From: an uncultured Porphyromonadaceae bacterium
GTDB lineage: Bacteria > Bacteroidota > Bacteroidia > Bacteroidales > Muribaculaceae
Assembly: GCA_947177685.1 (NCBI GenBank)
Contig: CAMWVE010000007.1
Span: 30,454 to 94,453, forward strand
Length of the DNA: 64,000 nucleotides
Direction of reading: 5' to 3'
In this document: piece after piece, positions 12,948-20,874 of the stretch
Numbering within the stretch: position 1 is the first letter of the stretch
Layout of the letters: each line of letters opens with the position of its first letter
Program-made: the position numbers and the translations under genes
The notes under the pieces: model-generated
The model's input: the letters and a program-made list of their open reading frames with translations, nothing else
The model's database searches: none
What the model was told of the DNA's origin: nothing

Positions 12948-14564
12948 TTAGCGGTCGATATCAGGAACGATATAGTCCAGCGAGCCTCCGATGGTGATCA
13001 GGTCGGCGATTTTGTCGCCACGGGTGATGTGATCCACTACCGAAGCGAGGTTGAGACAGGGTGTAACCAGTTTCAGACGATAGGGCTGTGCGGCTCCCTT
13101 GCTTTCGATGTAGACACCGAACAGACCGCGGCAGCCTTCCACAAGCTGGAACCAGTGACCTTCGGGCAGCTTGATTACCTTGGGCACTTTAGCGCAGTAG
13201 TCACCTTCGGGAATATTGTCAATGAGCTGGTTGATGATGTCGACTGACTGCTGGATTTCGTCCATGCGGTTTTTGAAACGTGCCATGGAGTCGCCTTCGG
13301 TGCGAACCACCTGCTCGAATTTCAGTTCGGGGTAGATGCTGTAGGGGTGAGTCTTGCGCACGTCGCATGCCCAGCCCGAAGCACGACCTGAAGGACCGGT
13401 GATGCCGTAGGAGATGGCGTCGTCGTGGCTCAGCACGCCCACACCTTCCAGACGTCCTTTGGTGATGATGTTGCCGGTGAACAGTTTGTTGTATTCTGCC
13501 ACGTTCTTGGGGCAGATGGCGAGTAGTTCCTTCACATCTTTCACGAAGTCAGGGTGAATATCAGCCATCAGACCGCCTATGCAGGAGTAGTTGAAGGTCA
13601 TGCGGGCGCCGCAGGTGCGTTCCATGATGTCGAGAATCTGCTCGCGGACACGCAGGGTGTAGAACAGCATGGTTGTAGCACCGAGGTCCATGCAGTATGT
13701 GCCGATGAACAGGCAGTGTGAGGCTATGCGCGAGAGTTCGTCCATGATGACGCGGATGACCTGTGCGCGGCGGGGTGCTTCTATGCCCATGGCTTTCTCT
13801 ATGCAGAGGCAGAGACCGTGGTGGTAGTTGTGGGCTGAGAAGTAGTCCAGACGATCCATGAAGTGGAGGGTCTGCTGATACTGCAGATTCTCGCAGAGTT
13901 TTTCAACGCCGCGGTGGATGTAGCCCATGTAAACATCGATTTTCTTGATGATTTCACCGTCGATGGCGGTGCGGAAACGGAGCACACCGTGAGTTGCGGG
14001 GTGCTGCGGACCTATGTTGACAACGAAATCGTCATCGTTGAACACGCGCTCGGTGTGTTTCACCAGCTTGCCGTTCTCACGCTTCCAGACGTAGGTTTCG
14101 TCTGACTGGCGTTCGTTCTCTATGCTTACGGGGTTGAGTTCGGGGTTCTCGTCGTAGTCCTTGCGCAGGGGATAGCCCACCCAGTCGATGTTGAGGAACA
14201 GGCGGCGCATGTCAGGATTGTTGACGAAAATGATGCCGTAGAAGTCATAGACCTCACGTTCGAAAATGACAGCTATGCGCCACAGGTCAGCCACAGAGTC
14301 GATGGCAGGCTGCTCGCGGTCAGTGGTCGAGGTCTTTATTGAAATCTGGGAGTGGTCAGCAGTATTCATCAGATAATACAGGCAACCAAGCGATTCGCCC
14401 CAGTCCATACCCACGATTGTCACGAGATAATCATAGCCGAACTCGTCACGCAGGGTCTTTGCCAGCTCGTGAAATTTTTCGGCAGGGATGCAGATGCGTA
14501 GAATTTCACCCTCTTCAAAAGAAGCCTCGGGGAAAAATCCTGCTATTTTTTCTTGGATATTCAT
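12948..14564 (-). CDS. nuoCD: NADH-quinone oxidoreductase fused subunits C and D
   Basis: A peripheral-arm subunit of complex I lining the quinone site. The N-terminal ~160 residues are NuoC-like ('FEREVYDFYGIIF', 'LRKDY') and the rest is NuoD-like ('NIGPQHPATHGVLRF', 'MGYIHRGVEK', and the 'R.GDSMARF' region). The fusion is normal for Bacteroidetes. I chose the ATG at 14562-14564 (538 residues, MNIQEKIAGF); the frame is open 33 bp further to a TTG that would overlap nuoB. Confidence 0.96.
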   Translation of the reverse strand: MNIQEKIAGFFPEASFEEGEILRICIPAEKFHELAKTLRDEFGYDYLVTIVGMDWGESLGCLYYLMNTADHSQISIKTSTTDREQPAIDSVADLWRIAVIFEREVYDFYGIIFVNNPDMRRLFLNIDWVGYPLRKDYDENPELNPVSIENERQSDETYVWKRENGKLVKHTERVFNDDDFVVNIGPQHPATHGVLRFRTAIDGEIIKKIDVYMGYIHRGVEKLCENLQYQQTLHFMDRLDYFSAHNYHHGLCLCIEKAMGIEAPRRAQVIRVIMDELSRIASHCLFIGTYCMDLGATTMLFYTLRVREQILDIMERTCGARMTFNYSCIGGLMADIHPDFVKDVKELLAICPKNVAEYNKLFTGNIITKGRLEGVGVLSHDDAISYGITGPSGRASGWACDVRKTHPYSIYPELKFEQVVRTEGDSMARFKNRMDEIQQSVDIINQLIDNIPEGDYCAKVPKVIKLPEGHWFQLVEGCRGLFGVYIESKGAAQPYRLKLVTPCLNLASVVDHITRGDKIADLITIGGSLDYIVPDIDR

Positions 14565-14590
14565 GATTGGTTTACAGTTGAATAGGGGGT

Positions 14591-15202
14591 TTAACAATTT
14601 TCTTCAGGATGTGCGGCAAGATATTCTTTGCGGCTTTCCTTGCGGTTGACGCCACCGAAGAATTTCTCCACTTTCATTTTGCGTGAGAGCTGCATGATGC
14701 CGTAGATCATAGCCTCGGGACGGGGAGGACAACCGGGAACAAACACGTCGACCGGAACGATATCCTCGATGCCTTTGGCAACGTGATATGACTTGCGGAA
14801 CGGACCGCCGGAGATGGCGCATGAACCGCAAGCAATGACATATTTGGGTTCGGCAAGCTGGTCGTAAAGGCGACGGAACACCGGAACCATGCGGTTCACG
14901 ATTGTGCCGGCAACCATCATGAAGTCAGCCTGACGGGGCGATGAACGTGCCACTTCCCATCCGAAACGAGCCATGTCGAAACGCGCCGCGCCGAGCGACA
15001 CGAATTCGATACCGCAGCAGCTGGTGGCGAAGGTCAGGGGCCAAACAGAGTTTGAACGACCCCAGTTGAGCAGTTTGTCGAGCGAGCCGACTATGATGTT
15101 GGTGCCGCTGTCTCGCAGCTCCTGAACGAGTTTTTCGATATATTCGTTATCCTGCCATGCGTCGTAAGGCATGCTTTTTGTAGTAACCTCTTTCATTTCC
15201 AT
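14591..15202 (-). CDS. nuoB: NADH-quinone oxidoreductase subunit B
   Basis: Carries iron-sulfur cluster N2, the last electron carrier before quinone. The 203-residue protein has the expected ligands: the C62-C63 pair ('ATSCCGIEF'), C128 ('GSCAISGGPF') and C158 ('VPGCPPRPE'). Its start overlaps the end of nuoA by 10 bp, implying translational coupling. Internal methionines at residues 3 and 11 are possible alternative starts. Confidence 0.97.
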   Translation of the reverse strand: MEMKEVTTKSMPYDAWQDNEYIEKLVQELRDSGTNIIVGSLDKLLNWGRSNSVWPLTFATSCCGIEFVSLGAARFDMARFGWEVARSSPRQADFMMVAGTIVNRMVPVFRRLYDQLAEPKYVIACGSCAISGGPFRKSYHVAKGIEDIVPVDVFVPGCPPRPEAMIYGIMQLSRKMKVEKFFGGVNRKESRKEYLAAHPEENC

Positions 15203-15573
15203 TCAAGCGCTCCTTTTCGCCAAGCATAAACCAGACCTAACACTAAGATTGCAAAGAACACCCCGATGCTGAGAAGTCCGTCGGTGCCGAGTTCGCGAAC
15301 TCGCACTGCCCACGGGAACAGGAACACTGTTTCCACGTCAAACATCAGGAAGAGAATGGCAAACAGGTAATAACCCACGCTGAATCGAGTCTGTGAATTG
15401 CCTCTGGTGGGAATACCACATTCATAAGCTTCCCCTTTTTGGGGGTTGAACGAACGGGGGGAAATCAGACCCGCTACCCACAGTGCCAAAAACACCAATG
15501 CCGCACCCGTGAGCGCAGCGGTCAGCGCGAGCAATCCGTTGTCCTGAATTCCAAAAATGTCTAATAATGTCAT
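15193..15573 (-). CDS. nuoA: NADH-quinone oxidoreductase subunit A
   Basis: A three-helix membrane subunit of complex I, 126 residues. The conserved loop 'GEAYECGIPTRGNSQTRFSVGYYLFAILFLMFDVETVFLFPW' is the NuoA signature. It is the first gene of the nuo-atp-nuo operon; the start lies about 115 bp downstream of the promoter-like pair at 15690-15722. No nuoE, nuoF or nuoG occurs in the window, as expected for the 11-subunit complex of Bacteroidales. Confidence 0.97.
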   Translation of the reverse strand: MTLLDIFGIQDNGLLALTAALTGAALVFLALWVAGLISPRSFNPQKGEAYECGIPTRGNSQTRFSVGYYLFAILFLMFDVETVFLFPWAVRVRELGTDGLLSIGVFFAILVLGLVYAWRKGALEWK

Positions 15574-15689
15574 ATTAAGAAATGTATCGGTTTACTAAGT
15601 TTGTCGTTTTGCTATTTTTTGATTTATTTTTGTTAATTTCAAAAACTGCTTTTTCTCCCTTTTTTCAGGGAAATTAGCCTTTTCGAGTG

Positions 15690-15722
15690 CAAATATACAT
15701 AAAAAAAACCGAATGAATCAAA
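15690..15722 (-). promoter_or_regulatory. Predicted Bacteroidetes promoter of the nuo-atp operon
   Basis: On the minus strand TTTG (15719-15722) is followed after 21 bases by TATATTTG (15690-15697), a full match to the Bacteroidetes -33/-7 consensus (TTTG, TAnnTTTG). It sits in the 303-bp gap between nuoA and the lipoprotein gene. Transcription would begin near 15683, giving a leader of about 110 bases. It is the only convincing promoter I found upstream of the 13 minus-strand genes. Confidence 0.65.
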
Positions 15723-15811
15723 ACATTTGCACCATATTTATTAACATAGCACGGTTTTTTTCTTCAAACGCAAGGCAGCCCGGACAATGAAATCAGCCTT
15801 CGACACGCCAA

Positions 15812-15853
15812 CAAAAAAAGGTTGCACCGTAAACAGAATTACGATACAACCTT
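15812..15853 (-). terminator. Rho-independent terminator after the lipoprotein gene
   Basis: On the minus strand an interrupted stem (AAGGTTG/CAACCTT plus CGTAA/TTACG) is followed by a run of seven T. It lies 24 bp past the stop codon at 15877 and separates the receptor/lipoprotein unit from the nuo promoter. Confidence 0.7.
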
Positions 15854-15876
15854 GCCATTAACAATGTTAAACCTTC

Positions 15877-16755
15877 TTAATTCAGCGACTCAAGGAGTCC
15901 GGGAGTGAAATCCAAGCCACATTCAGCTGACGACTTGAAGCGTCCGGCAGCGGTGTAATCAAATTTCACGCTGTTGGCATAATCGCCCTCCATTGTGAAG
16001 TTTGTTACAATATAGTCAGGCTCTTCCTTGGGATTCTGGGGTGAGCCGGTGTAAACTTTTGCCATGGGTGCGTCCACGGTGAAACCATCCTTGGTCATTT
16101 CGGAATAAAGCTCCATCAGCATCAGGTTCATGGCAGGCATTTTCGGAGCGAACTTGGCGTTGTACATGAACAGGCGTGTCAGCACCTTACCGTCTTTAAC
16201 CGATGTGGGTTCGAACACCACGCAGTAATAAGTCTTGTCGGTGGTGAACAGATCCTCAGTGCCGATGATCGAGGTTTTGGTCTCGCCGAAGAAGAAGGTC
16301 GAGGTCTGCACGGCGCGGACATTGTAGGTGCCGTTGACGGTGTAGGTGATGTCGTAAACGGGGATGAACTGCAAACCGGTGCTACGCTCACGATAGCGGA
16401 ACTTAAGGTTGGTGATGGTGCATACACCGTTATTCATATTGGGTATGGTGAACAGCACCTCGCCTTTGGTGTTGAATTCATATTTCACATTCATTGCCGA
16501 CAGGGTGTAGGCAGGCGAAGTAGGGCTTAACTGCAGTCCGTTGATGGCAAAATTGATGGTCTGTTTGGTGAAATTGAACTCCATGGTATAGGAGACACCA
16601 TTTACCACTTGAGTTTTACCACTCTGAGTGTCCTCCACAAGATTGAAAACCTGAACAAGGTTGTCTGTGCGGGTCTGTTCGTTTCCATCGCTGTCGAGGC
16701 ATGAGGTCAGACCGATTACGGCAAGTGCTGCCAAAAGGAATTTTGTAATTTTCAT
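15877..16755 (-). CDS. Putative outer-membrane-associated lipoprotein
   Basis: A 292-residue protein whose N-terminus is a lipoprotein signal (MKITKFLLAALAVIGLTSC, lipobox LTSC, mature C19). The rest is beta-rich and polar with no motif I recognise; a Bacteroidales DUF48xx-type lipoprotein is possible but unproven. It lies 37 bp downstream of the TonB-dependent receptor on the same strand and before a terminator, so the two probably form an operon and may cooperate in uptake. It shows no SusD-like features. Confidence 0.8.
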   Translation of the reverse strand: MKITKFLLAALAVIGLTSCLDSDGNEQTRTDNLVQVFNLVEDTQSGKTQVVNGVSYTMEFNFTKQTINFAINGLQLSPTSPAYTLSAMNVKYEFNTKGEVLFTIPNMNNGVCTITNLKFRYRERSTGLQFIPVYDITYTVNGTYNVRAVQTSTFFFGETKTSIIGTEDLFTTDKTYYCVVFEPTSVKDGKVLTRLFMYNAKFAPKMPAMNLMLMELYSEMTKDGFTVDAPMAKVYTGSPQNPKEEPDYIVTNFTMEGDYANSVKFDYTAAGRFKSSAECGLDFTPGLLESLN

Positions 16756-16792
16756 ATTCTAAAAAGGTTATTTACTCATTATATTATATATA

Positions 16793-19039
16793 TCATATTT
16801 TCAATCGCAGTGTGGCGCCCACTGTGCGCGGCTTGCCCCGCTGCAGAAAGGCGTTGCCCACCGAAACAAAGTAGAACACATCGTATCGGGTCGAGGTCAG
16901 ATTTTCCCCCCACAGCTGAACGGAGTATTTCGGTGTCTCATAGGTGACCGATGCCTCCGGCAGCAAATAGAAGTTCTGGCGCACGGAGTTTGCCTCGTCC
17001 CAGTAGATATCCCCTACCCCGCGTGTGGCAGCATGAAACAGCAGTTTTGCCGATCCGCGCAGGTCAAGGGTGTAGTCAACCCCGGCATAGAGCGTGTTTG
17101 ATGGAGCGTAGGGCACATGCTTCCCCTTGTAGTCGATCTTTCCGTTGTTGAATTTCACGAATTTGGCATTGGTGTGACCGTATGCACCGCTGATTTCCAG
17201 ATTTTTAACCGGTGTCCATTTCAGCGACAGCTCCATGCCGTAGCTGCGGGTTTTGCCGGCGTTGGTCATGATGCGCCCGGTGGTCGTCCCCTCGGGGAAC
17301 ATGGTCAGCTGCTGGTTGCGGCAGTCGATGTAGAACATCGATGCGTTACCCGAAAGGTGCGCCTCGGCAATGTCGAACCATCCGCCAAGCTCATAGTTCC
17401 AGCTTGACTCAGGCTTATAGCTGATGATTTCTTCCGGATTGTAAATCGACGCGAGTCCAAGCTCTGCCATCAGCGCCTGCTGCAACACGTCGGAGAACAT
17501 CTGGGTGTTATAGCCGCCTGCCTTGTAACCTTTTGACACAGTGAAATATACGCGGTTGACTTGACGTTTGTCGAAACTATAGTCGAGCGTCACCTTTGGC
17601 AACAGCTGCAGGAAATGCTGCGACAGCGAGCCACGCTCGTCGAGGTTTACTTTTTCGTGGCTGAACACTTCCCACGGCTCCACGGTACTGTTCCAGCGGG
17701 TGTAAGAAGTGGAGGTGTAGTTATGATAGTCTATGCCTACTTTTTCGTAGTCCAGACGCAGGTCAGCCGTAACGGTGAAATGGTTCAGCGAATAACTTGC
17801 GCTGCCATAGAGCGCTGCTCCGCGGTCAGGAATCAGAAAATCGCTGGCAAGGACAAACGTGCGGTCGTCCCAGCGGATGGGATAGCGTATCTCAGGGCGG
17901 TTGAAATGATCCTCGATAAGCCCCTTGATGCCGTCATCCTTAAATGTTACCGGCGCGCTCATGTTGGTACGTTTGTAGAAGCCGAACAGTCCGCCGAGCC
18001 ACGACAGACCTTGCTCCTTGCGTCGACTGACCACGAAATCCTGCGTGAACGCCCACTCGTGGCGTTTCTGCGTAAGCGTGAAGTAACTGATGGGGAGGAA
18101 ATCCTGATCAAGGGTCATGTCATCGTTGATATACTGAAAACTGCTTATGGATGAAAGGTTTACGCCTGACTCGCCGAAGCGGTGACGCAGTGTCAATCCA
18201 TCGGCTACACCAAGGCGCTTGTAGTAGCAAGTGTCGTTATAGGCAATTTTCCCCGACTCTATCGACTGATAGGGGTAGCCTCCCTGCCGGCTCACATTCA
18301 CCGAGGTTACATTCTCGCCTCTGATGCCGCCGGCGTTGAAAGCATGCTTCATGCGCACTGACAGCTGATTCTCTTTGTCAGTCTTTTTGCCGTTGTACTC
18401 ATTGCGGAAAAAGCCGTCAGTGTGCCCGTAGGATACCGACAGCGAACTGCCCCACCCGGCGTTCCACCGGTGATAGGCGCTGACCGAGGCGTTGACGGTG
18501 TTTTCCAACCCGTATTGCAGCATGGCGCGCACACCCTGATAGCGTAGCGGCGAAAGGGTGTAAAGGTTTATCAGTCCGCCCATGGTGTTGCGCCCGTACT
18601 TGGTGCTCTGCGGACCGCGATACACCTCTATGCGGTCAATGTCCGCAAGGTCGAAGTCGTAGTTGTCTTTGTTCAGATAAGGTATGTTGTCAACATTCAG
18701 CCCCACCACCGGCTGATCGATGCGGGCGCCCAGTCCGCGCACATAGATCGACGAGGTCATGCGCGAGCCATAGTCGGGGATGTAGAAATTGGGCACAAGC
18801 TCGGTGGCTGTCTTGAGGTTCAGAATGTCATCACGCTCAATCTGCTTCTCATCGATCACCGTCACTGATGTCTGCAACTGCTGCGTCGCGGCGCCCACAT
18901 TCTTAATGCCTGTCACCGACACGGCAGGCAGCGTCACCGTTGAATCGCTCCACTCCTCGTTGCATACGACCGCACCCCGCACGCTTGTGGAGGCGGCGCA
19001 TAACAGTAGCACCGAGGCTGTCAGTTGGCAGAGTTTCAT
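16793..19039 (-). CDS. TonB-dependent outer-membrane receptor
   Basis: An active-uptake outer-membrane beta-barrel. The 748-residue protein has a signal peptide (about 1-22), a TonB-box-like stretch near 'STVTLPAVSVTG', a plug domain (about 50-165, with 'IYVRGLGARIDQPVVGLNVDNIPY' and 'DRIEVYRGPQSTKYGRNTMGGLIN') and a barrel ending in an aromatic/hydrophobic strand. It lacks the N-terminal carboxypeptidase-like domain of SusC proteins and no SusD neighbour exists, so a siderophore, haem or vitamin substrate is more likely than glycan. The substrate cannot be read from the sequence. Confidence 0.9.
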   Translation of the reverse strand: MKLCQLTASVLLLCAASTSVRGAVVCNEEWSDSTVTLPAVSVTGIKNVGAATQQLQTSVTVIDEKQIERDDILNLKTATELVPNFYIPDYGSRMTSSIYVRGLGARIDQPVVGLNVDNIPYLNKDNYDFDLADIDRIEVYRGPQSTKYGRNTMGGLINLYTLSPLRYQGVRAMLQYGLENTVNASVSAYHRWNAGWGSSLSVSYGHTDGFFRNEYNGKKTDKENQLSVRMKHAFNAGGIRGENVTSVNVSRQGGYPYQSIESGKIAYNDTCYYKRLGVADGLTLRHRFGESGVNLSSISSFQYINDDMTLDQDFLPISYFTLTQKRHEWAFTQDFVVSRRKEQGLSWLGGLFGFYKRTNMSAPVTFKDDGIKGLIEDHFNRPEIRYPIRWDDRTFVLASDFLIPDRGAALYGSASYSLNHFTVTADLRLDYEKVGIDYHNYTSTSYTRWNSTVEPWEVFSHEKVNLDERGSLSQHFLQLLPKVTLDYSFDKRQVNRVYFTVSKGYKAGGYNTQMFSDVLQQALMAELGLASIYNPEEIISYKPESSWNYELGGWFDIAEAHLSGNASMFYIDCRNQQLTMFPEGTTTGRIMTNAGKTRSYGMELSLKWTPVKNLEISGAYGHTNAKFVKFNNGKIDYKGKHVPYAPSNTLYAGVDYTLDLRGSAKLLFHAATRGVGDIYWDEANSVRQNFYLLPEASVTYETPKYSVQLWGENLTSTRYDVFYFVSVGNAFLQRGKPRTVGATLRLKI

Positions 19040-19070
19040 TTCCGGATATGTAGCGATAATGATTAGGATG

Positions 19071-19078
19071 CAAAGTTA
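19071..19078 (-). promoter_or_regulatory. -7 box for the TonB receptor
   Basis: TAACTTTG on the minus strand matches TAnnTTTG, about 32 bp upstream of the receptor start. No clear TTTG lies at -33, so activity may depend on an activator. Confidence 0.45.
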
Positions 19079-19245
19079 CACATTCTTTTCCGGAAAACAG
19101 CGTCTCCTGCGCGTGCATTTTCTTAAATAAAGCAAAAATTAGCGCGTCAGATTTCCGCAACTTGAAGATTTTGCGTAAATTTACACAAAATTTTTCTGCC
19201 ACGGTCTGCCCCGACCGCAAACCACATTTATCATTCAGAAGCATC

Positions 19246-19806
19246 ATGTCAAAAGAAATACCTGCCGAACAGCCCGCTCTGGAGTCACGACTGCGTGATT
19301 CAGCCACTTGCCGTGATGCTTTTACGGAGGTGATAAACCTCTATTCCGAACCGCTCTACTGGCAGATCCGTAGGCTGGTTCAGAACCACGACGATGCCAA
19401 CGACCTGCTCCAGAACACTTTCATGAAAGCATGGTCATCGATCGAGAATTTCCGAGGCGATGCCAAGCTCTCGACATGGCTCTACAAAATCGCCATCAAC
19501 GAAAGCATCTCGTTTCTGGCACGCGAACGCAAACGGCTCAGCATTTCAATCGACGATGAGGCATCGATGCTGGTCAACGCCATCGAAGCCGACACCGAAA
19601 TCGACGGCGACCAACTGGCGCTGAAACTGCGTAAGGCTATCGCCTCACTCCCTGAAAAACAGCGCATTGTGTTCAACATGAAATACTACGACGACATGAA
19701 ATACGAGCAGATGTCCGAAATTCTCGGCACATCGGTCGGAGCCCTCAAAGCATCATATCACCTCGCAGTAAAAAAAATTGAACAATATTTTGCTGAAACC
19801 GATTAA
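19246..19806 (+). CDS. RNA polymerase sigma factor, ECF family
   Basis: A group 4 sigma factor with 186 residues from the ATG at 19246 (MSKEIPAEQP). Region 2 is seen as 'DANDLLQNTFMKAWSSIENFRGDAKLSTWLYKIAINES' and region 4 as 'LPEKQRIVFNMKYYDDMKYEQMSEILGTSVGALKASYHLAVKKIE'. An upstream in-frame ATG at 19162 would add 28 atypical residues and I reject it. It heads a plus-strand operon with a single-pass membrane protein (44 bp away) and a Spy-like protein, suggesting an envelope-stress circuit. A weak TAAATTTA box with TTTC 20 bases upstream lies at 19152-19183. Confidence 0.93.
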   Translation: MSKEIPAEQPALESRLRDSATCRDAFTEVINLYSEPLYWQIRRLVQNHDDANDLLQNTFMKAWSSIENFRGDAKLSTWLYKIAINESISFLARERKRLSISIDDEASMLVNAIEADTEIDGDQLALKLRKAIASLPEKQRIVFNMKYYDDMKYEQMSEILGTSVGALKASYHLAVKKIEQYFAETD

Positions 19807-19850
19807 ACCATCGACCCTCAAAAAAGTCATACATAATAAAACATAACAAC

Positions 19851-20303
19851 ATGAAGCAACTACCGAAAATATTGAACGATATTGACCGCCGCGACGGAAT
19901 GACCGTCCCGGAGGGCTATTTCGCCGATTTCGCTTCAAAAATGGCTCAGGCTCTCCCCGAAAAGCAGGAGGAACAGCCCGCTCAAAAACGCTCGGTATGG
20001 CTCAGAATCAGACCGTATGCCTACATGGCTGCCATGTTTGCCGGCATCTGGCTGATGATGCAGATGTTCTCCATGATAAAGTCATCGGCGTCTGACCTCA
20101 ACATTGAAAACTATCCTGCTGTCACCGCGGCACTCGACAATGACCACTTCGACCCTTATGTCATTGAAATCGACGACCGCGAAATCCTTGAATCGATGTA
20201 CAACGAAGGCTACACAGCCCGCGACATCTATATCATGGACGAGGACTCGCTCGATACTGATGGCTTCTTTGAGGATGATTTAACCGAAACTGTTGTGAAC
20301 TAA
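19851..20303 (+). CDS. Single-pass membrane protein, candidate anti-sigma partner
   Basis: A 150-residue protein with an N-terminal cytoplasmic part (about 1-48), one membrane helix (about 52-70, 'AYMAAMFAGIWLMMQMFSMI') and an acidic periplasmic tail. Size, topology and position directly after an ECF sigma gene fit an anti-sigma factor, but no zinc-binding HxxxCxxC motif is visible, so the role is inferred from context. It lies 13 bp before the Spy-like gene. Confidence 0.75.
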   Translation: MKQLPKILNDIDRRDGMTVPEGYFADFASKMAQALPEKQEEQPAQKRSVWLRIRPYAYMAAMFAGIWLMMQMFSMIKSSASDLNIENYPAVTAALDNDHFDPYVIEIDDREILESMYNEGYTARDIYIMDEDSLDTDGFFEDDLTETVVN

Positions 20304-20316
20304 GAGCTTAAAGTCT

Positions 20317-20790
20317 ATGAAAAAATTCAGTATTGTTTTTGTCACACTCCTTGCGCTGATGTTGCCCGCTATTTCCTCGGCGGCGCCTCAGACCGACGGT
20401 CGCAAGCAGTTCTTCAAAGAAATACGCGAGTACAAGCACAAGTTCCTCTCAAGGGAACTGGGACTCTCTAAAGAGCAGGAGCAGAAATTTTTCCCCATCT
20501 ATGACCAGATGGAGGACGAGACTGACAAACTTCAGGAAGAAACCCGCGACTTGGAGGAGAAAGTACGCGAGGCTGACAACCCTTCCGATCTGGAGTATGA
20601 AAAAGCTACCGACGCCATTTTCGAATTGAAAATGAAAGAAGGCGAAATAGAAAAATCTTACCTTGAACAATTCCGTACCGTTTTGACTGACAAGCAGTTG
20701 TTCAACCTCAAAAATGCCGAACGGAATTTCAACCGCGACCTGATGAAGCAGCACAACCGGCTCCGTCAGAAGAAAAACAAAGCTCAGTAA
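20317..20790 (+). CDS. Spy/CpxP-like periplasmic protein
   Basis: A 157-residue exported protein with a signal peptide (about 1-22, cleavage near 'SSAAPQ'), followed by an all-helical, highly charged region with 'LGLSKEQEQKFFPIYDQMEDE' and 'LTDKQLFNLKNAERNF', resembling the paired LTxxQ-type segments of Spy/CpxP periplasmic chaperones. It is the third gene of the sigma-factor operon, so it may be both output and feedback sensor of the stress response; that is inference. Confidence 0.75.
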   Translation: MKKFSIVFVTLLALMLPAISSAAPQTDGRKQFFKEIREYKHKFLSRELGLSKEQEQKFFPIYDQMEDETDKLQEETRDLEEKVREADNPSDLEYEKATDAIFELKMKEGEIEKSYLEQFRTVLTDKQLFNLKNAERNFNRDLMKQHNRLRQKKNKAQ

Positions 20791-20874
20791 TCCATTTACA
20801 TAACCTTTTTGAGGAACACGCCGGCTGACTAACGGTCATAGGTGCGTTTCCTCTTTTTATTTATCTCACCGGCA

